From NCBI GenBank assembly GCA_025363655.1, contig JANYDK010000113.1, positions 1-47,524 on the forward strand: a DNA stretch of 47,524 bases, read 5' to 3'. Position 1 is the first letter of the stretch. Each line of letters begins with the position of its first letter. The position numbers were made by a program, and so were the translations under genes. Positions 17,909 through 25,768 of this stretch are shown here, piece by piece. This DNA is from Deltaproteobacteria bacterium (GTDB lineage: Bacteria; Myxococcota_A; Polyangia; Polyangiales; JADJMO01). The notes under the pieces are model-generated. The model worked only from the letters and a program-made list of their open reading frames with translations. It was not told the origin of the DNA and ran no database searches.

Positions 17909-18976
17909 GTGCAAGCGACTGGACGCACGGTGCGGGCCCTGCTGCCGCTCTTCGTTGCGATCTCACTCCTCGGATGTCGGGCGCGCCATCGTGCGCCGCG
18001 GCCCAAGCGCATCACCGTCGAGTCGCGCGTCACGTCGTCGCACCTTCGACCGCCTGCTTCGATCGACGCTCAGGGCATGCCAGGGCCCAAGCCGCCGCGC
18101 CCCAGCACCTTCGTCGCTGCTGCGGAGAACGCGGCGTGCGAAGGGTGCCACGTCGAGATCGCGCGCGAGTGGCAGACCTCGATGCATCGCGAGGCCGCGC
18201 ACGATCCCATCTACCTCCGCGCCCTCGCACGAGAGCCGCTGACCTTCTGCCGCGATTGTCACGAGCCGGAGGTCGATCGCGAAGTCGGCGTCGGCTGCGT
18301 GACCTGTCATGTTCCGACCGAAGCGAACGAGACGAAGGGCGTGCTCGCTGGGACGAGCGGCGGCTCTGGTGCCCCGCATGCCGTGCTGAGAGATGCGCGC
18401 TTCTCCACCGACGTGGCCTGTGCTCGCTGTCACGAGTTTCGCTTTCCCAAGCAACGCGACGACTGGGCACGCATGCAGTCGACGATCTCGGAGCACCTCC
18501 GCTCGCGCGCCAAGGAACGTCCCTGCCAGAGCTGCCACATGCCGCTCGTCGCCGGACATCGTTCGCATCGCTTCGACGCGCTCGTCGAAGGTTCGGTGGC
18601 GGTGACGGCGCGGCGTCTCGATGATGAACGAGTGTCGCTCACGCTCACCCCACGCGACGTCGGGCATGCCTTCCCGACGGGCGATTTGTTTCGGCGCGTG
18701 GCGGTCACGCTCGACGCGGTGATCGACGGTCGCGTGCTTCGCTCGTCGACGCGCTGGCTCGGGCGGCACGACACGGGGAACGAACCGTTCGGCATCGCCG
18801 ACGACGATCGCCTCCTCGACGCGCCGATCGACGTGATTTTTCACCTCTCCGGCGTTCCTCGACGCGCCACGCTCGTGTACCGCGTCGTCCTCGAGCGCGT
18901 CGAGCATCCCGGCGAACACGACGAGCACGACGCGGTGATCGGCGGAACGACTCTCGTGACCTCGGGTCACCTCTGA
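17909..18976 (+). CDS. Pentahaem c-type cytochrome lipoprotein
   Basis: A 355-residue protein starting at GTG 17909. A signal peptide ends in the lipobox SLLGC (C23). Five CxxCH haem sites follow: CEGCH (77), CRDCH (114), CVTCH (130), CARCH (171) and CQSCH (206). Spacing and surrounding His resemble cytochrome c554/NrfB-like electron carriers. The C-terminal 130 residues have no haem site and read as a beta-sandwich (SVAVTARRLDDERVSLTLTPRDVGHAFPTGD). It is likely an electron-transfer protein at the outer face of a membrane. The partner may be the lipoprotein encoded immediately upstream. No cytochrome maturation genes are in view. Confidence 0.88.
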   Translation: MQATGRTVRALLPLFVAISLLGCRARHRAPRPKRITVESRVTSSHLRPPASIDAQGMPGPKPPRPSTFVAAAENAACEGCHVEIAREWQTSMHREAAHDPIYLRALAREPLTFCRDCHEPEVDREVGVGCVTCHVPTEANETKGVLAGTSGGSGAPHAVLRDARFSTDVACARCHEFRFPKQRDDWARMQSTISEHLRSRAKERPCQSCHMPLVAGHRSHRFDALVEGSVAVTARRLDDERVSLTLTPRDVGHAFPTGDLFRRVAVTLDAVIDGRVLRSSTRWLGRHDTGNEPFGIADDDRLLDAPIDVIFHLSGVPRRATLVYRVVLERVEHPGEHDEHDAVIGGTTLVTSGHL

Positions 18977-19010
18977 GAGTTCGCGTCCGCGAGCTCATCC
19001 GCTCATTCGC

Positions 19011-20150
19011 TCATTCCGATGCCGGAGCAGAGGCCACGTCCCACGCCGACGCCGGCGGCCGTGCGAGCGACGCGAACGGCGCGAGGGGTTGCACGAAGGT
19101 GGCGGTGGCGTGCCCATGGACTTGCCGTGGATGTCGCGGCGTTCGGGGCGGCACCCCGAGCCAGCTACGAACGAACACGCTGCCGTCGTCGTGAGGAAGC
19201 CCGCGCACGTTGGCCATCCACTGCGGCCAATCACCCTCGACGAGGAACTGCTCGACGTTCGAAGCGTAGAGGACCCCGACCTTCAAGCGCTCGGCGACGA
19301 GGACGCGGGCGATCTCCGCGAAGGCCCAATGACCGGCGAAGTCGCCGACCACCGGGATGACTCGACCTCGCGCGTGCAACGCTGCGACGTAGCGATAGCT
19401 CGCCTCGCGCGCGAGGAACGATCGCCTGGCACGGTGGCCATCGCGAGCGAGAAATAACGCACGCAACGGGGGCGCACGCGGCTCGTCGGGCGAGAGCGAC
19501 CTCGGGCTCAAGTCGAGCTGGCGCGCGAAGAGCGTCTCACGGATGCGAGCGAGCGCAGCCTTGTCGCCCTCGGTGAGGAAGTACCCCTCGGCCGCGAGCT
19601 TCGCCTCCACCTCCACGCCAATCTCGACGAAGACCGCGCGATCGGGCGGCCCCTGCGTCGCCGCGGCGAGGACTCGATCGATGTCGGCGCTGGGGTCGTC
19701 GTGCGCGGGGCGCCTTCGACCGAGCAGCATGGTGAGGAAGTCGGTGCGCCTGCGCGCCGAGAGGAACAGCGCATGATGAAAGAGGTGCAAGAGCGCGTTG
19801 TCGCGACGGTGATCGACGATGAACGCGACGTCGGGCCGCGCGAGGCCGATGTAGCTGAAATTCTGCTCCGGCCCGACGCCGATGTACGCGCGACCGGGCG
19901 CACGCCGTCGAACGAGCGCGTCGGCGACGTGCAGATACGACGTCTCGTTGGAGATCACGTTGTCGGCCTCGACCTGCACGGACTCGCCATGCTCCTCGAG
20001 GAAGTGACGCGGATGCCAAGCTTGGCCTTTGGGAAACGGCGGCAGAGCGATCGCGACGGGCGCTTCGCTCAGCGAGTGGCCACGGTGCTTGCGACAGGCA
20101 GCGAGCCCCGAAATCTGCGCGAGCGCGGCGAGGAACGTTCGACGATGCAC
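19011..20150 (-). CDS. LIC_10091-like family protein, predicted lipoprotein
   Basis: A 379-residue protein with a short signal (MHRRTFLAALAQISGLAAC) giving a lipidated Cys at 19. The middle contains the family-like stretch GVGPEQNFSYIGLARPDVAFIVDHRRDN, then a helical LLHLFHHALFLSA with Arg, and later a region with GRVIPVVGDFAGHWAFAEI and SNVEQFL. These motifs are shared by uncharacterised proteins once described in Leptospira (LIC10091); some relatives look methyltransferase-like. Enzymatic role is not established. The C-terminus is Pro/Ala-rich and extra to the domain. It is followed by no obvious partner and lies 33 bases downstream of the hydrolase gene on the same strand. Confidence 0.65.
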   Translation of the reverse strand: MHRRTFLAALAQISGLAACRKHRGHSLSEAPVAIALPPFPKGQAWHPRHFLEEHGESVQVEADNVISNETSYLHVADALVRRRAPGRAYIGVGPEQNFSYIGLARPDVAFIVDHRRDNALLHLFHHALFLSARRRTDFLTMLLGRRRPAHDDPSADIDRVLAAATQGPPDRAVFVEIGVEVEAKLAAEGYFLTEGDKAALARIRETLFARQLDLSPRSLSPDEPRAPPLRALFLARDGHRARRSFLAREASYRYVAALHARGRVIPVVGDFAGHWAFAEIARVLVAERLKVGVLYASNVEQFLVEGDWPQWMANVRGLPHDDGSVFVRSWLGVPPRTPRHPRQVHGHATATFVQPLAPFASLARPPASAWDVASAPASE

Positions 20151-20183
20151 GGAGCGCCGATGGTAGATCGCCGCGAACTCGAG

Positions 20184-20792
20184 CTACACCCCGACGAATT
20201 CGCACGACTGACACCACGCACCCACCGCCGCGCCCACCTCGTCCGGCCCATCGCGCAGCAAATCGTGACCAATCCGCTCGAAGGTCCGCGTCTCGGCGTG
20301 GGGGACGCGCGCGACGAACTTCGCCAAGAGCTCTGCCTTGCGCTCGGCATCGTCCGTCGCCCCGACGACTGCCAACGTTGGCAGCTTCTCCTGAGCCATC
20401 ACCGGCCATGCCATCGAGCTTCGCGTCGCGAAGAGCGCTTCGAGCGCGGCTGCGTGGTGTGGATTCGTCGGCGCACCTCGGCGCGGAAGATCGACGCGAT
20501 CGAACCAACCTCCCTCGAGGAGAACGAGCGCCGAAATTCGCGCGGGCACGATCGACGCGAGGTGCACCGCGATCGCCGCGCCCCACGAGTGACCGACGAG
20601 CACGCACGTCTCCGACGGCAACTCCGCGACGAGTGAGCTCGCGATCGCGCGCGGTGACCAATCGTCGACGGGCGGAGCCTCGTGACCGGGGAGCGGAACC
20701 GCGCGAACCGAGTACGACGGCAGCGCACGCGAGAGCACCGCAGCGTCGCGTCCGTCGATGGTGAGGCCGTGGAGGAAGAGCAGTGGGCGCAC
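20184..20792 (-). CDS. Alpha/beta hydrolase
   Basis: A 202-residue alpha/beta-hydrolase fold enzyme without a signal peptide. LLFLHGLTIDG gives the oxyanion region; the nucleophile is S69 in GHSWG; VVGATDD supplies an acid; GHDLL near residue 175 carries the His. At 202 residues it is short for the fold, with a small cap. Substrate unknown; esterase or lactonase is possible. It sits between the CxxC-domain membrane gene (three bases away) and the LIC_10091-like gene, all leftward, so probably one operon. The stretch encoding PTLAVV contains a perfect 16-bp copy of the repeat palindrome found elsewhere in the window. Confidence 0.85.
   Translation of the reverse strand: MRPLLFLHGLTIDGRDAAVLSRALPSYSVRAVPLPGHEAPPVDDWSPRAIASSLVAELPSETCVLVGHSWGAAIAVHLASIVPARISALVLLEGGWFDRVDLPRRGAPTNPHHAAALEALFATRSSMAWPVMAQEKLPTLAVVGATDDAERKAELLAKFVARVPHAETRTFERIGHDLLRDGPDEVGAAVGAWCQSCEFVGV
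20369..20384. repeat. Palindrome copy inside the hydrolase gene
   Basis: CTGCCAACGTTGGCAG is identical to the core of the two intergenic repeats. Here it encodes Leu-Pro-Thr-Leu-Ala of the hydrolase with the codons CCA, TTG and GCA, which are uncommon in this GC-rich window. The second degenerate unit is absent. Confidence 0.7.
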
Positions 20793-20795
20793 GTC

Positions 20796-21452
20796 CTACT
20801 TCTTCGCCCCCACGTCGTGGGGCGTCGAGCTGGGCGGCGGGCTCGGCACCATCGGCGCGGCGATCGTACCCATCACCGCCGGCGGCGGCGGCGGCTCGCC
20901 CTGCATCGTCTGTCCCTGTGTCGCCTCGATCGAGCCCATCGTGTCCCGCGCTACGCGACGGCTCACCGCTGCACGGAAAACCAAGGTCGTGAGCATGGTC
21001 GCCCCGGCAGCGAGCCCCACGAGCCCCGCCACGCGACGACGGCGGCGACGACGAACGCCCTCGGGACAGTCGGCGGTGAGCACGGTGCCATCGAAGCGTT
21101 TGTAGAAGCGCACGCACACGCGACCTTCGGCGACGGAGAGAAATTTCTCCGCCTCGGAGCGGGTCATCGCCGAGAGGTCGTAGACCTGCTGCTCGCAACG
21201 ATCGCAGTGACGGGCGCGATCGTCGCCCTTCATCGCGCTCCACGGCTCTTGGCAGGGGCTCGCGATCTGCAACTGATCGAGCACCGGCAGGCTGCGGCGC
21301 GCACCGAGCGAGCGATCGATCGCGTCACGTTCGGCGCGCAGGCGATCGGCTTCGGCGGCGAGCTCGGCGGCGGTGCGCTCGTTACCTTCGAGCTCACGTT
21401 CGACGTCGCGGAGGCGGGATCGACTGGCTTCGGCTTCGTCTCGGTAGGTCAT
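20796..21452 (-). CDS. Coiled-coil/CxxC-domain membrane protein
   Basis: A 218-residue protein; the ATG at 21452 (MTYRDEAEASRS) is preferred since the upstream frame overlaps divergent leader sequence. Residues 1-50 form a charged coiled coil. Then comes a small domain with C in ASPCQEPW, CDRC and two further Cys (GRVCVRFY, TADC), with the pattern PW..M.GDDRARHC..C...VYDLS; this uncharacterised module recurs in myxobacterial proteins and probably binds metal. Arg-rich RRRRRRVAG precedes one membrane helix (LVGLAAGATMLTTLVF), and a Pro-rich tail ends the protein. The N-terminus is likely cytoplasmic by the positive-inside rule. Three bases separate it from the hydrolase gene. Confidence 0.7.
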   Translation of the reverse strand: MTYRDEAEASRSRLRDVERELEGNERTAAELAAEADRLRAERDAIDRSLGARRSLPVLDQLQIASPCQEPWSAMKGDDRARHCDRCEQQVYDLSAMTRSEAEKFLSVAEGRVCVRFYKRFDGTVLTADCPEGVRRRRRRRVAGLVGLAAGATMLTTLVFRAAVSRRVARDTMGSIEATQGQTMQGEPPPPPAVMGTIAAPMVPSPPPSSTPHDVGAKK

Positions 21453-21675
21453 CGTCTCCTTCGGACACGAGGTCGCCCGCCCGCCTTGGCCACGAAAGCG
21501 AAGAAATCGACGCGATTTTCTCGAAGAACGTTCCGAATCCGAAGTTCGCGCTTCGACGTACCGGCTGGCGTCGAGACCTACGACGAGATCATGAATCCGG
21601 CGGAGTCGTTCCTCGCGCGGCAACGGTCCACCGATCGCCCGCCGAGGTGCCGCGGCCAGCGATACCATCTGGCAC

Positions 21676-22455
21676 GTGAACGAAATCACCGCCCAAGGCA
21701 ATGCCACTTTGACCGTTCGTGAGCGCGTCTCCGCTGCCGAATGGCGCGCGCGCGTCGATCTCGCAGCTGCCTATCGACTCGTCGCCCTCTTCGGTTGGGA
21801 CGATCTCGTCTTCACGCACATCTCGGCGCGCGTACCCGACGACGGTCACCACTTTCTCATCAATCCCTACGGGTGGATGTTCGACGAGATCACCGCCAGC
21901 AGCCTCGTCAAAGTCGATCTCGAGGGGAAGAAGGTCGACAGCTCGCCCCACGACGTCAACCCGGCCGGCTTCACCATCCACTCGGCGATCCACGCGGCGC
22001 GCGAGGACGCGAAGTGCGTGATGCACGTCCACTCGGTCAACGGCGTGGCGGTCTCGGCGCAGAAGAACGGCGTCCTTCCCATTTCGCAGCAGTCGCTCTT
22101 CGTCCTCAGCTCGCTCGGCCTACACGATTACGAAGGCGTGGCGCTGAACGAAGACGAGAAGCCGCGGCTCGTGCGCGACCTCGGAAAGAGCACGTTTCTC
22201 CTGCTCAAGAACCACGGCCTGCTCACCGTCGGTGCGAGCCCGGCCGACGCCTTCCTGGCGATGTATCTCTTCGAGGCGAGCTGCACGATTCAAGTGCGCG
22301 CCCAAGCGGGCGGCGAGCTCGTGCACATCGGGCGTCCCATTCTCGAGGGCATCCAGAAGCAGATGCAGCAGGTCACGCGCGGCCTCGGCGGCGCCATCGC
22401 GTGGCCGGGGCTCTTGCGCAAGCTCGACCGCGTGAACCCGGGATACGCCGATTGA
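21676..22455 (+). CDS. Class II aldolase/adducin-family protein
   Basis: A 259-residue protein from GTG 21676. Typical features are FGWDDLVFTHISAR (39-52), FLINPYGWMFDEIT (60-73), FTIHSAIHAARED, and the metal-binding MHVHS (H117, H119) with a third His in LLLKNHGLLTVG. The family includes fuculose- and rhamnulose-phosphate aldolases, ribulose-5-phosphate 4-epimerase and adducin-like proteins; this version resembles the group annotated only as class II aldolase. It probably binds zinc and acts on a sugar phosphate or hydroxy-ketone, but the substrate is not evident. It is divergent from the CxxC-domain gene across 223 bases, which probably hold both promoters. Confidence 0.88.
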   Translation: MNEITAQGNATLTVRERVSAAEWRARVDLAAAYRLVALFGWDDLVFTHISARVPDDGHHFLINPYGWMFDEITASSLVKVDLEGKKVDSSPHDVNPAGFTIHSAIHAAREDAKCVMHVHSVNGVAVSAQKNGVLPISQQSLFVLSSLGLHDYEGVALNEDEKPRLVRDLGKSTFLLLKNHGLLTVGASPADAFLAMYLFEASCTIQVRAQAGGELVHIGRPILEGIQKQMQQVTRGLGGAIAWPGLLRKLDRVNPGYAD

Positions 22456-22539
22456 CTCGAAGAGAGACGCCGCCGTCGCACGCATACCGCGAAGAGCACA
22501 GATGGACGGCGGCTTCGGCGACTGACATCATGATCGGCG

Positions 22540-25269
22540 ATGGCCGAGCGCAAGACGCGCGCCGAGAACGAGGCCCTCGCGATGCTCGTCGCCGCTGCGA
22601 CGCGTGGGATCGTCGATGCGCGCGCGGTGGTCGAGGCGGCGGCCGAGGTCGGTCTTCGCGCCGCGCAGCTCGGAGACGCGGCGACGACGGAGGTCCTGCT
22701 CGAGGGCCTCCTTCCAGCCGATCAAATCGGCGGGGCGCTGGCGCACGGGAGCATCGTTCTCCAGACGATCGAGGCGCCGCCCTCGTCGCGCGGGCGGAGG
22801 TCGTTGCCACCCGCGCGCACCGTCGCACCGCCACCGCCGACGCCTCGCTTCGATGCTCGCTACGACGTGGCGATGGAGATCGGACGAGGTGGCGCCGGCA
22901 TCGTCGCCTCGGCGCACGACGGCGAAATCGGACGCACGGTGGCGATGAAGACGTTGCGCGTCGGAATCAACGCCGAACGCCATGAAATAGGGCGATTTCT
23001 CGATGAAGCTCGGGTCACCGGGCAGCTCGAGCATCCCGGCATCGTCCCCATCTACGACCTCGGACAGATGCCCGACGGACAGCCCTTCTACACGATGCGC
23101 ATCGTCGAGCGGCGCACGCTCCGCGAGGTCATCGGTGGGCTCGCCGAGCCGACGCGTCACGATTGGCCGCTCGCGCGCCTTTGTCACGTGATGGTGCAGG
23201 TGAGCCGCGCGCTCGACTACGCGCACAGGCGCGGCGTCGTCCATCGCGACATCAAACCGGAGAACATCTTGCTCGGGCACTTCGGCGAGGTCTACGTCGC
23301 CGATTGGGGAATCGCCAAGCGCGCCGACGCCGCACCAGGCTCGGCCCGCATGACCTCTGCCGGACACGTCGACAACGCGACGCTGATCGAGACGCACCAC
23401 GGCTCGCTCCTCGGCACGGTCGGCTACATGTCGCCCGAGCAAATCCTCGGTCGCGTCGTCGACGGCCGCTCCGACTTGTTCTCGCTCGGGGTCGTGCTCT
23501 ACGAGGTGCTGACCCACGGGCGCTCCCGTCCCTTCGTCGCGACGACGCCGATTCAAACGCTGCTCGCGACGGTCGAACGGCCTCCGCCGCGTCCGCGAGA
23601 GCTCGCCGCCGACTGTCCGCTGGTCCTCGAAGAGCTGTGCATGCGCCTCCTCGCGAAGGAACCGGACGATCGGCCGGCGAGCGGCGAGGCGGTGGCCGAA
23701 GAGATCGAGTCGTACCTCGAAGGTGACAAGGAGCGCGCGCGTCGAGAGGCCGAGGCGCTTCGCTTGGTCGCTGCCGCGCGCGCGCAAGTCGAGCGGCACG
23801 CGAGGCTCGATCTCGATCGCGAACGCCACCTCGCCGAATCGCGCACACTGCTCCGCGACTGCAAACCGCACGATCCGATCGACGGCAAGCGCGCCGGTTG
23901 GATCGCCGAAGATCGCGCCGGCGACGTCGCCATCGCCCAGGCCGATGCCCTCGCCCGCGCGCTCCACGCGTACTCGCAGGCGATCGGCCTCGCGCCGCAT
24001 GCCAAAGAGGTTCGCGGGGGCCTCGCCGATCTCTATTGGATGCGTTTCGAGCGTGCGACACGCGAGAACGACGCGGCGGCGCAGGCGTACCACGAGGCCC
24101 TGGTCCGCGAATGGGACGCGCCGGAGAATCGCTACGCGCCTCGACTCTCAGCCGACTCGTTTCTTTCGCTGCGCTCACACCCTGGCGGCGCCGAGGTCGT
24201 CGCCTTTCGCTTCGTCTCGCGCGATCGCGTGCTCGTCGCCGAAGATCCGTTCTCGCTCGGTCAGACGCCGATCGTGGAAGCCAGGCTGCCGCCGGGGAGC
24301 TATCTCCTGGTGCTGAAGCGCGAAGGCCATCGCGACACGCCGCTGCCCGTCGCCTGCCTTCGCGGTGAGCACCACCAGCTCGACGTCAACCTCTACACCG
24401 ACGCAGAAATCGGCGACGAGTTCGTCTACGTGCCAGGCGGGACGTGCATCGTCGGTGGCGATGCGGATGCCTTCGATGCTCTCCCGCGACGCGAGCTCGA
24501 CGTCCCCGACTTCACCATCGCGCGCCATCCCGTCACCTACGCCGAGTACCTCGCGTTCATCGACGATTTGTCGACGCGCGATCCGAAGGAGGCCGAGAAA
24601 CGCGTGCCTCGCGACGAATCGGGCGACGGGCTCTATGCCATGCGCGATCCAGACACCGGGAAATGGGTGCCTCGTTACGATCGCCTGATCGAAGGCGAAG
24701 GCCGTAAATTCTCGCCGATCGAGCGCGCGGGCGAGCTGCCGGTGATGGCCGTCGATTGGTTCGACGCGATGGCCTACGTGCGTTGGCGCGCTGCACGTGA
24801 CGCACGTGACGGACGCGACGGCGAAGTACGACTCCCGAGTGAAATCGAGTTCGAGAAGTGCGCCCGTGGAGTCGACGGGCGACGATTTCCTTGGGGCGAT
24901 CGGTTCGACGCGAGCTTCTGCAAGATGCGCGAGTCACGACGCGGCTTTCCGCAGCCCGAGCCCGTCGGCGCCTTCGCGGTCGATCGAGGTCCCTATGGGG
25001 TCGCCGATTTGTCGGGCGGCATGCGCGAGTGGGTGGCCGACATCTTCGTCGATGGCGTCGACGACGAGCTCTCCGTCGCAACTGCGCTCGCTGCCGAAGA
25101 GCCCGGTCCAAATCGGCCGCGCGACGAAGCAGGCATGCGCATGTCGCGCGGAGGTGCCTGGTGCGACGCCGCCATCAACACCCGCGCAGCCTCGCGCGTC
25201 CGCTATTTCACCATGTTCCGCACGACGCGCATCGGCTTCCGACGTCGGGGAACGTTGCCGCCGCGCTGA
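22540..25269 (+). CDS. Ser/Thr kinase fused to PEGA and FGE/SUMF1-like domains
   Basis: A 909-residue protein. An N-terminal helical region (1-70) and linker are followed by a kinase domain (about 108-400): GRGGAGIVAS loop, K137 (VAMK), HRDIKPENILL, DWG instead of DFG, and GTVGYMSPEQ. A helical section (about 410-560) leads to a PEGA-like beta segment (LPPGSYLLVLKREGHRD). The C-terminal quarter is an FGE/sulfatase-modifying-factor-like domain: FVYVPGGTCIVGG, ARHPVTYAEYLAF, EVRLPSEIEFEKCAR, RFPWGD, GVADLSGGMREW and SRGGAWCDA. The second copper-binding Cys of true FGE is absent after AWCDAAINTR, so formylglycine formation is doubtful. Such fusions are common in myxobacteria and planctomycetes. 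There is no membrane helix, so it is cytoplasmic. Confidence 0.93.
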   Translation: MAERKTRAENEALAMLVAAATRGIVDARAVVEAAAEVGLRAAQLGDAATTEVLLEGLLPADQIGGALAHGSIVLQTIEAPPSSRGRRSLPPARTVAPPPPTPRFDARYDVAMEIGRGGAGIVASAHDGEIGRTVAMKTLRVGINAERHEIGRFLDEARVTGQLEHPGIVPIYDLGQMPDGQPFYTMRIVERRTLREVIGGLAEPTRHDWPLARLCHVMVQVSRALDYAHRRGVVHRDIKPENILLGHFGEVYVADWGIAKRADAAPGSARMTSAGHVDNATLIETHHGSLLGTVGYMSPEQILGRVVDGRSDLFSLGVVLYEVLTHGRSRPFVATTPIQTLLATVERPPPRPRELAADCPLVLEELCMRLLAKEPDDRPASGEAVAEEIESYLEGDKERARREAEALRLVAAARAQVERHARLDLDRERHLAESRTLLRDCKPHDPIDGKRAGWIAEDRAGDVAIAQADALARALHAYSQAIGLAPHAKEVRGGLADLYWMRFERATRENDAAAQAYHEALVREWDAPENRYAPRLSADSFLSLRSHPGGAEVVAFRFVSRDRVLVAEDPFSLGQTPIVEARLPPGSYLLVLKREGHRDTPLPVACLRGEHHQLDVNLYTDAEIGDEFVYVPGGTCIVGGDADAFDALPRRELDVPDFTIARHPVTYAEYLAFIDDLSTRDPKEAEKRVPRDESGDGLYAMRDPDTGKWVPRYDRLIEGEGRKFSPIERAGELPVMAVDWFDAMAYVRWRAARDARDGRDGEVRLPSEIEFEKCARGVDGRRFPWGDRFDASFCKMRESRRGFPQPEPVGAFAVDRGPYGVADLSGGMREWVADIFVDGVDDELSVATALAAEEPGPNRPRDEAGMRMSRGGAWCDAAINTRAASRVRYFTMFRTTRIGFRRRGTLPPR

Positions 25270-25288
25270 GCTCGGTCGCCGAAGGTAC

Positions 25289-25768
25289 TCAGAGCGAGCC
25301 GGAGATGCGAAACACGCGCTTCGGCACCCCGATCGCGCGATCGGCGCAGTAGACCGTGAGCCCGCCAGCGACGCGCGTGTTCGTTCCTCGTTGCGAGAGG
25401 GAGAGCGCGATCGACATCGGTTGTGCGCCGCACGGGCTCGCCGGACGGGCCGGCAAGGAGATGAGCCCGGTGTAGAGCGTGAGGTTCGACTCGGGAAATT
25501 TCTCGACCCGTCCGACGGCATGAAGCTTCTCTTCGGCAGAGAAAAAGCCTGCGAAATCCATGTCGCGTCCGACCAGATCGACGGTCAGCGTATCTCCCGT
25601 GATCTGCATCGTGACGTCGATCGAGCCGCGGATGTCGATGGCCAAGGTGCTCGTCTTCGGGCCCGCGTCGCCGGCATCACCGGACGGCTGCGAAGGTGCG
25701 TCGTCTTTCTTCGAGCATGCGGCGGTCATCACCAGCACCAGACCGAGCGTCGCCAAGAGAGCCTTCAT
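25289..25768 (-). CDS. Predicted lipoprotein
   Basis: A 159-residue protein: the ATG at 25768 overlaps the upstream stop as ATGA, and the signal MKALLATLGLVLVMTAAC ends at C18. A Lys/Asp/Ala-rich spacer with DAGDAG precedes a beta-rich domain (TLAIDIRGSIDVTMQITGD, VDLVGRDMDFAGFFS, RVAGGLTVYCADR). Two Cys may pair. Function unknown. The overlap with the glycosidase-like gene argues for a joint role at the cell surface. Confidence 0.7.
   Translation of the reverse strand: MKALLATLGLVLVMTAACSKKDDAPSQPSGDAGDAGPKTSTLAIDIRGSIDVTMQITGDTLTVDLVGRDMDFAGFFSAEEKLHAVGRVEKFPESNLTLYTGLISLPARPASPCGAQPMSIALSLSQRGTNTRVAGGLTVYCADRAIGVPKRVFRISGSL

Noticed and set aside
22528-24093. A 521-codon minus-strand frame opposite the kinase-FGE gene
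   Set aside because: Lies inside a certain gene with strong motifs; composition is that of an antisense shadow.
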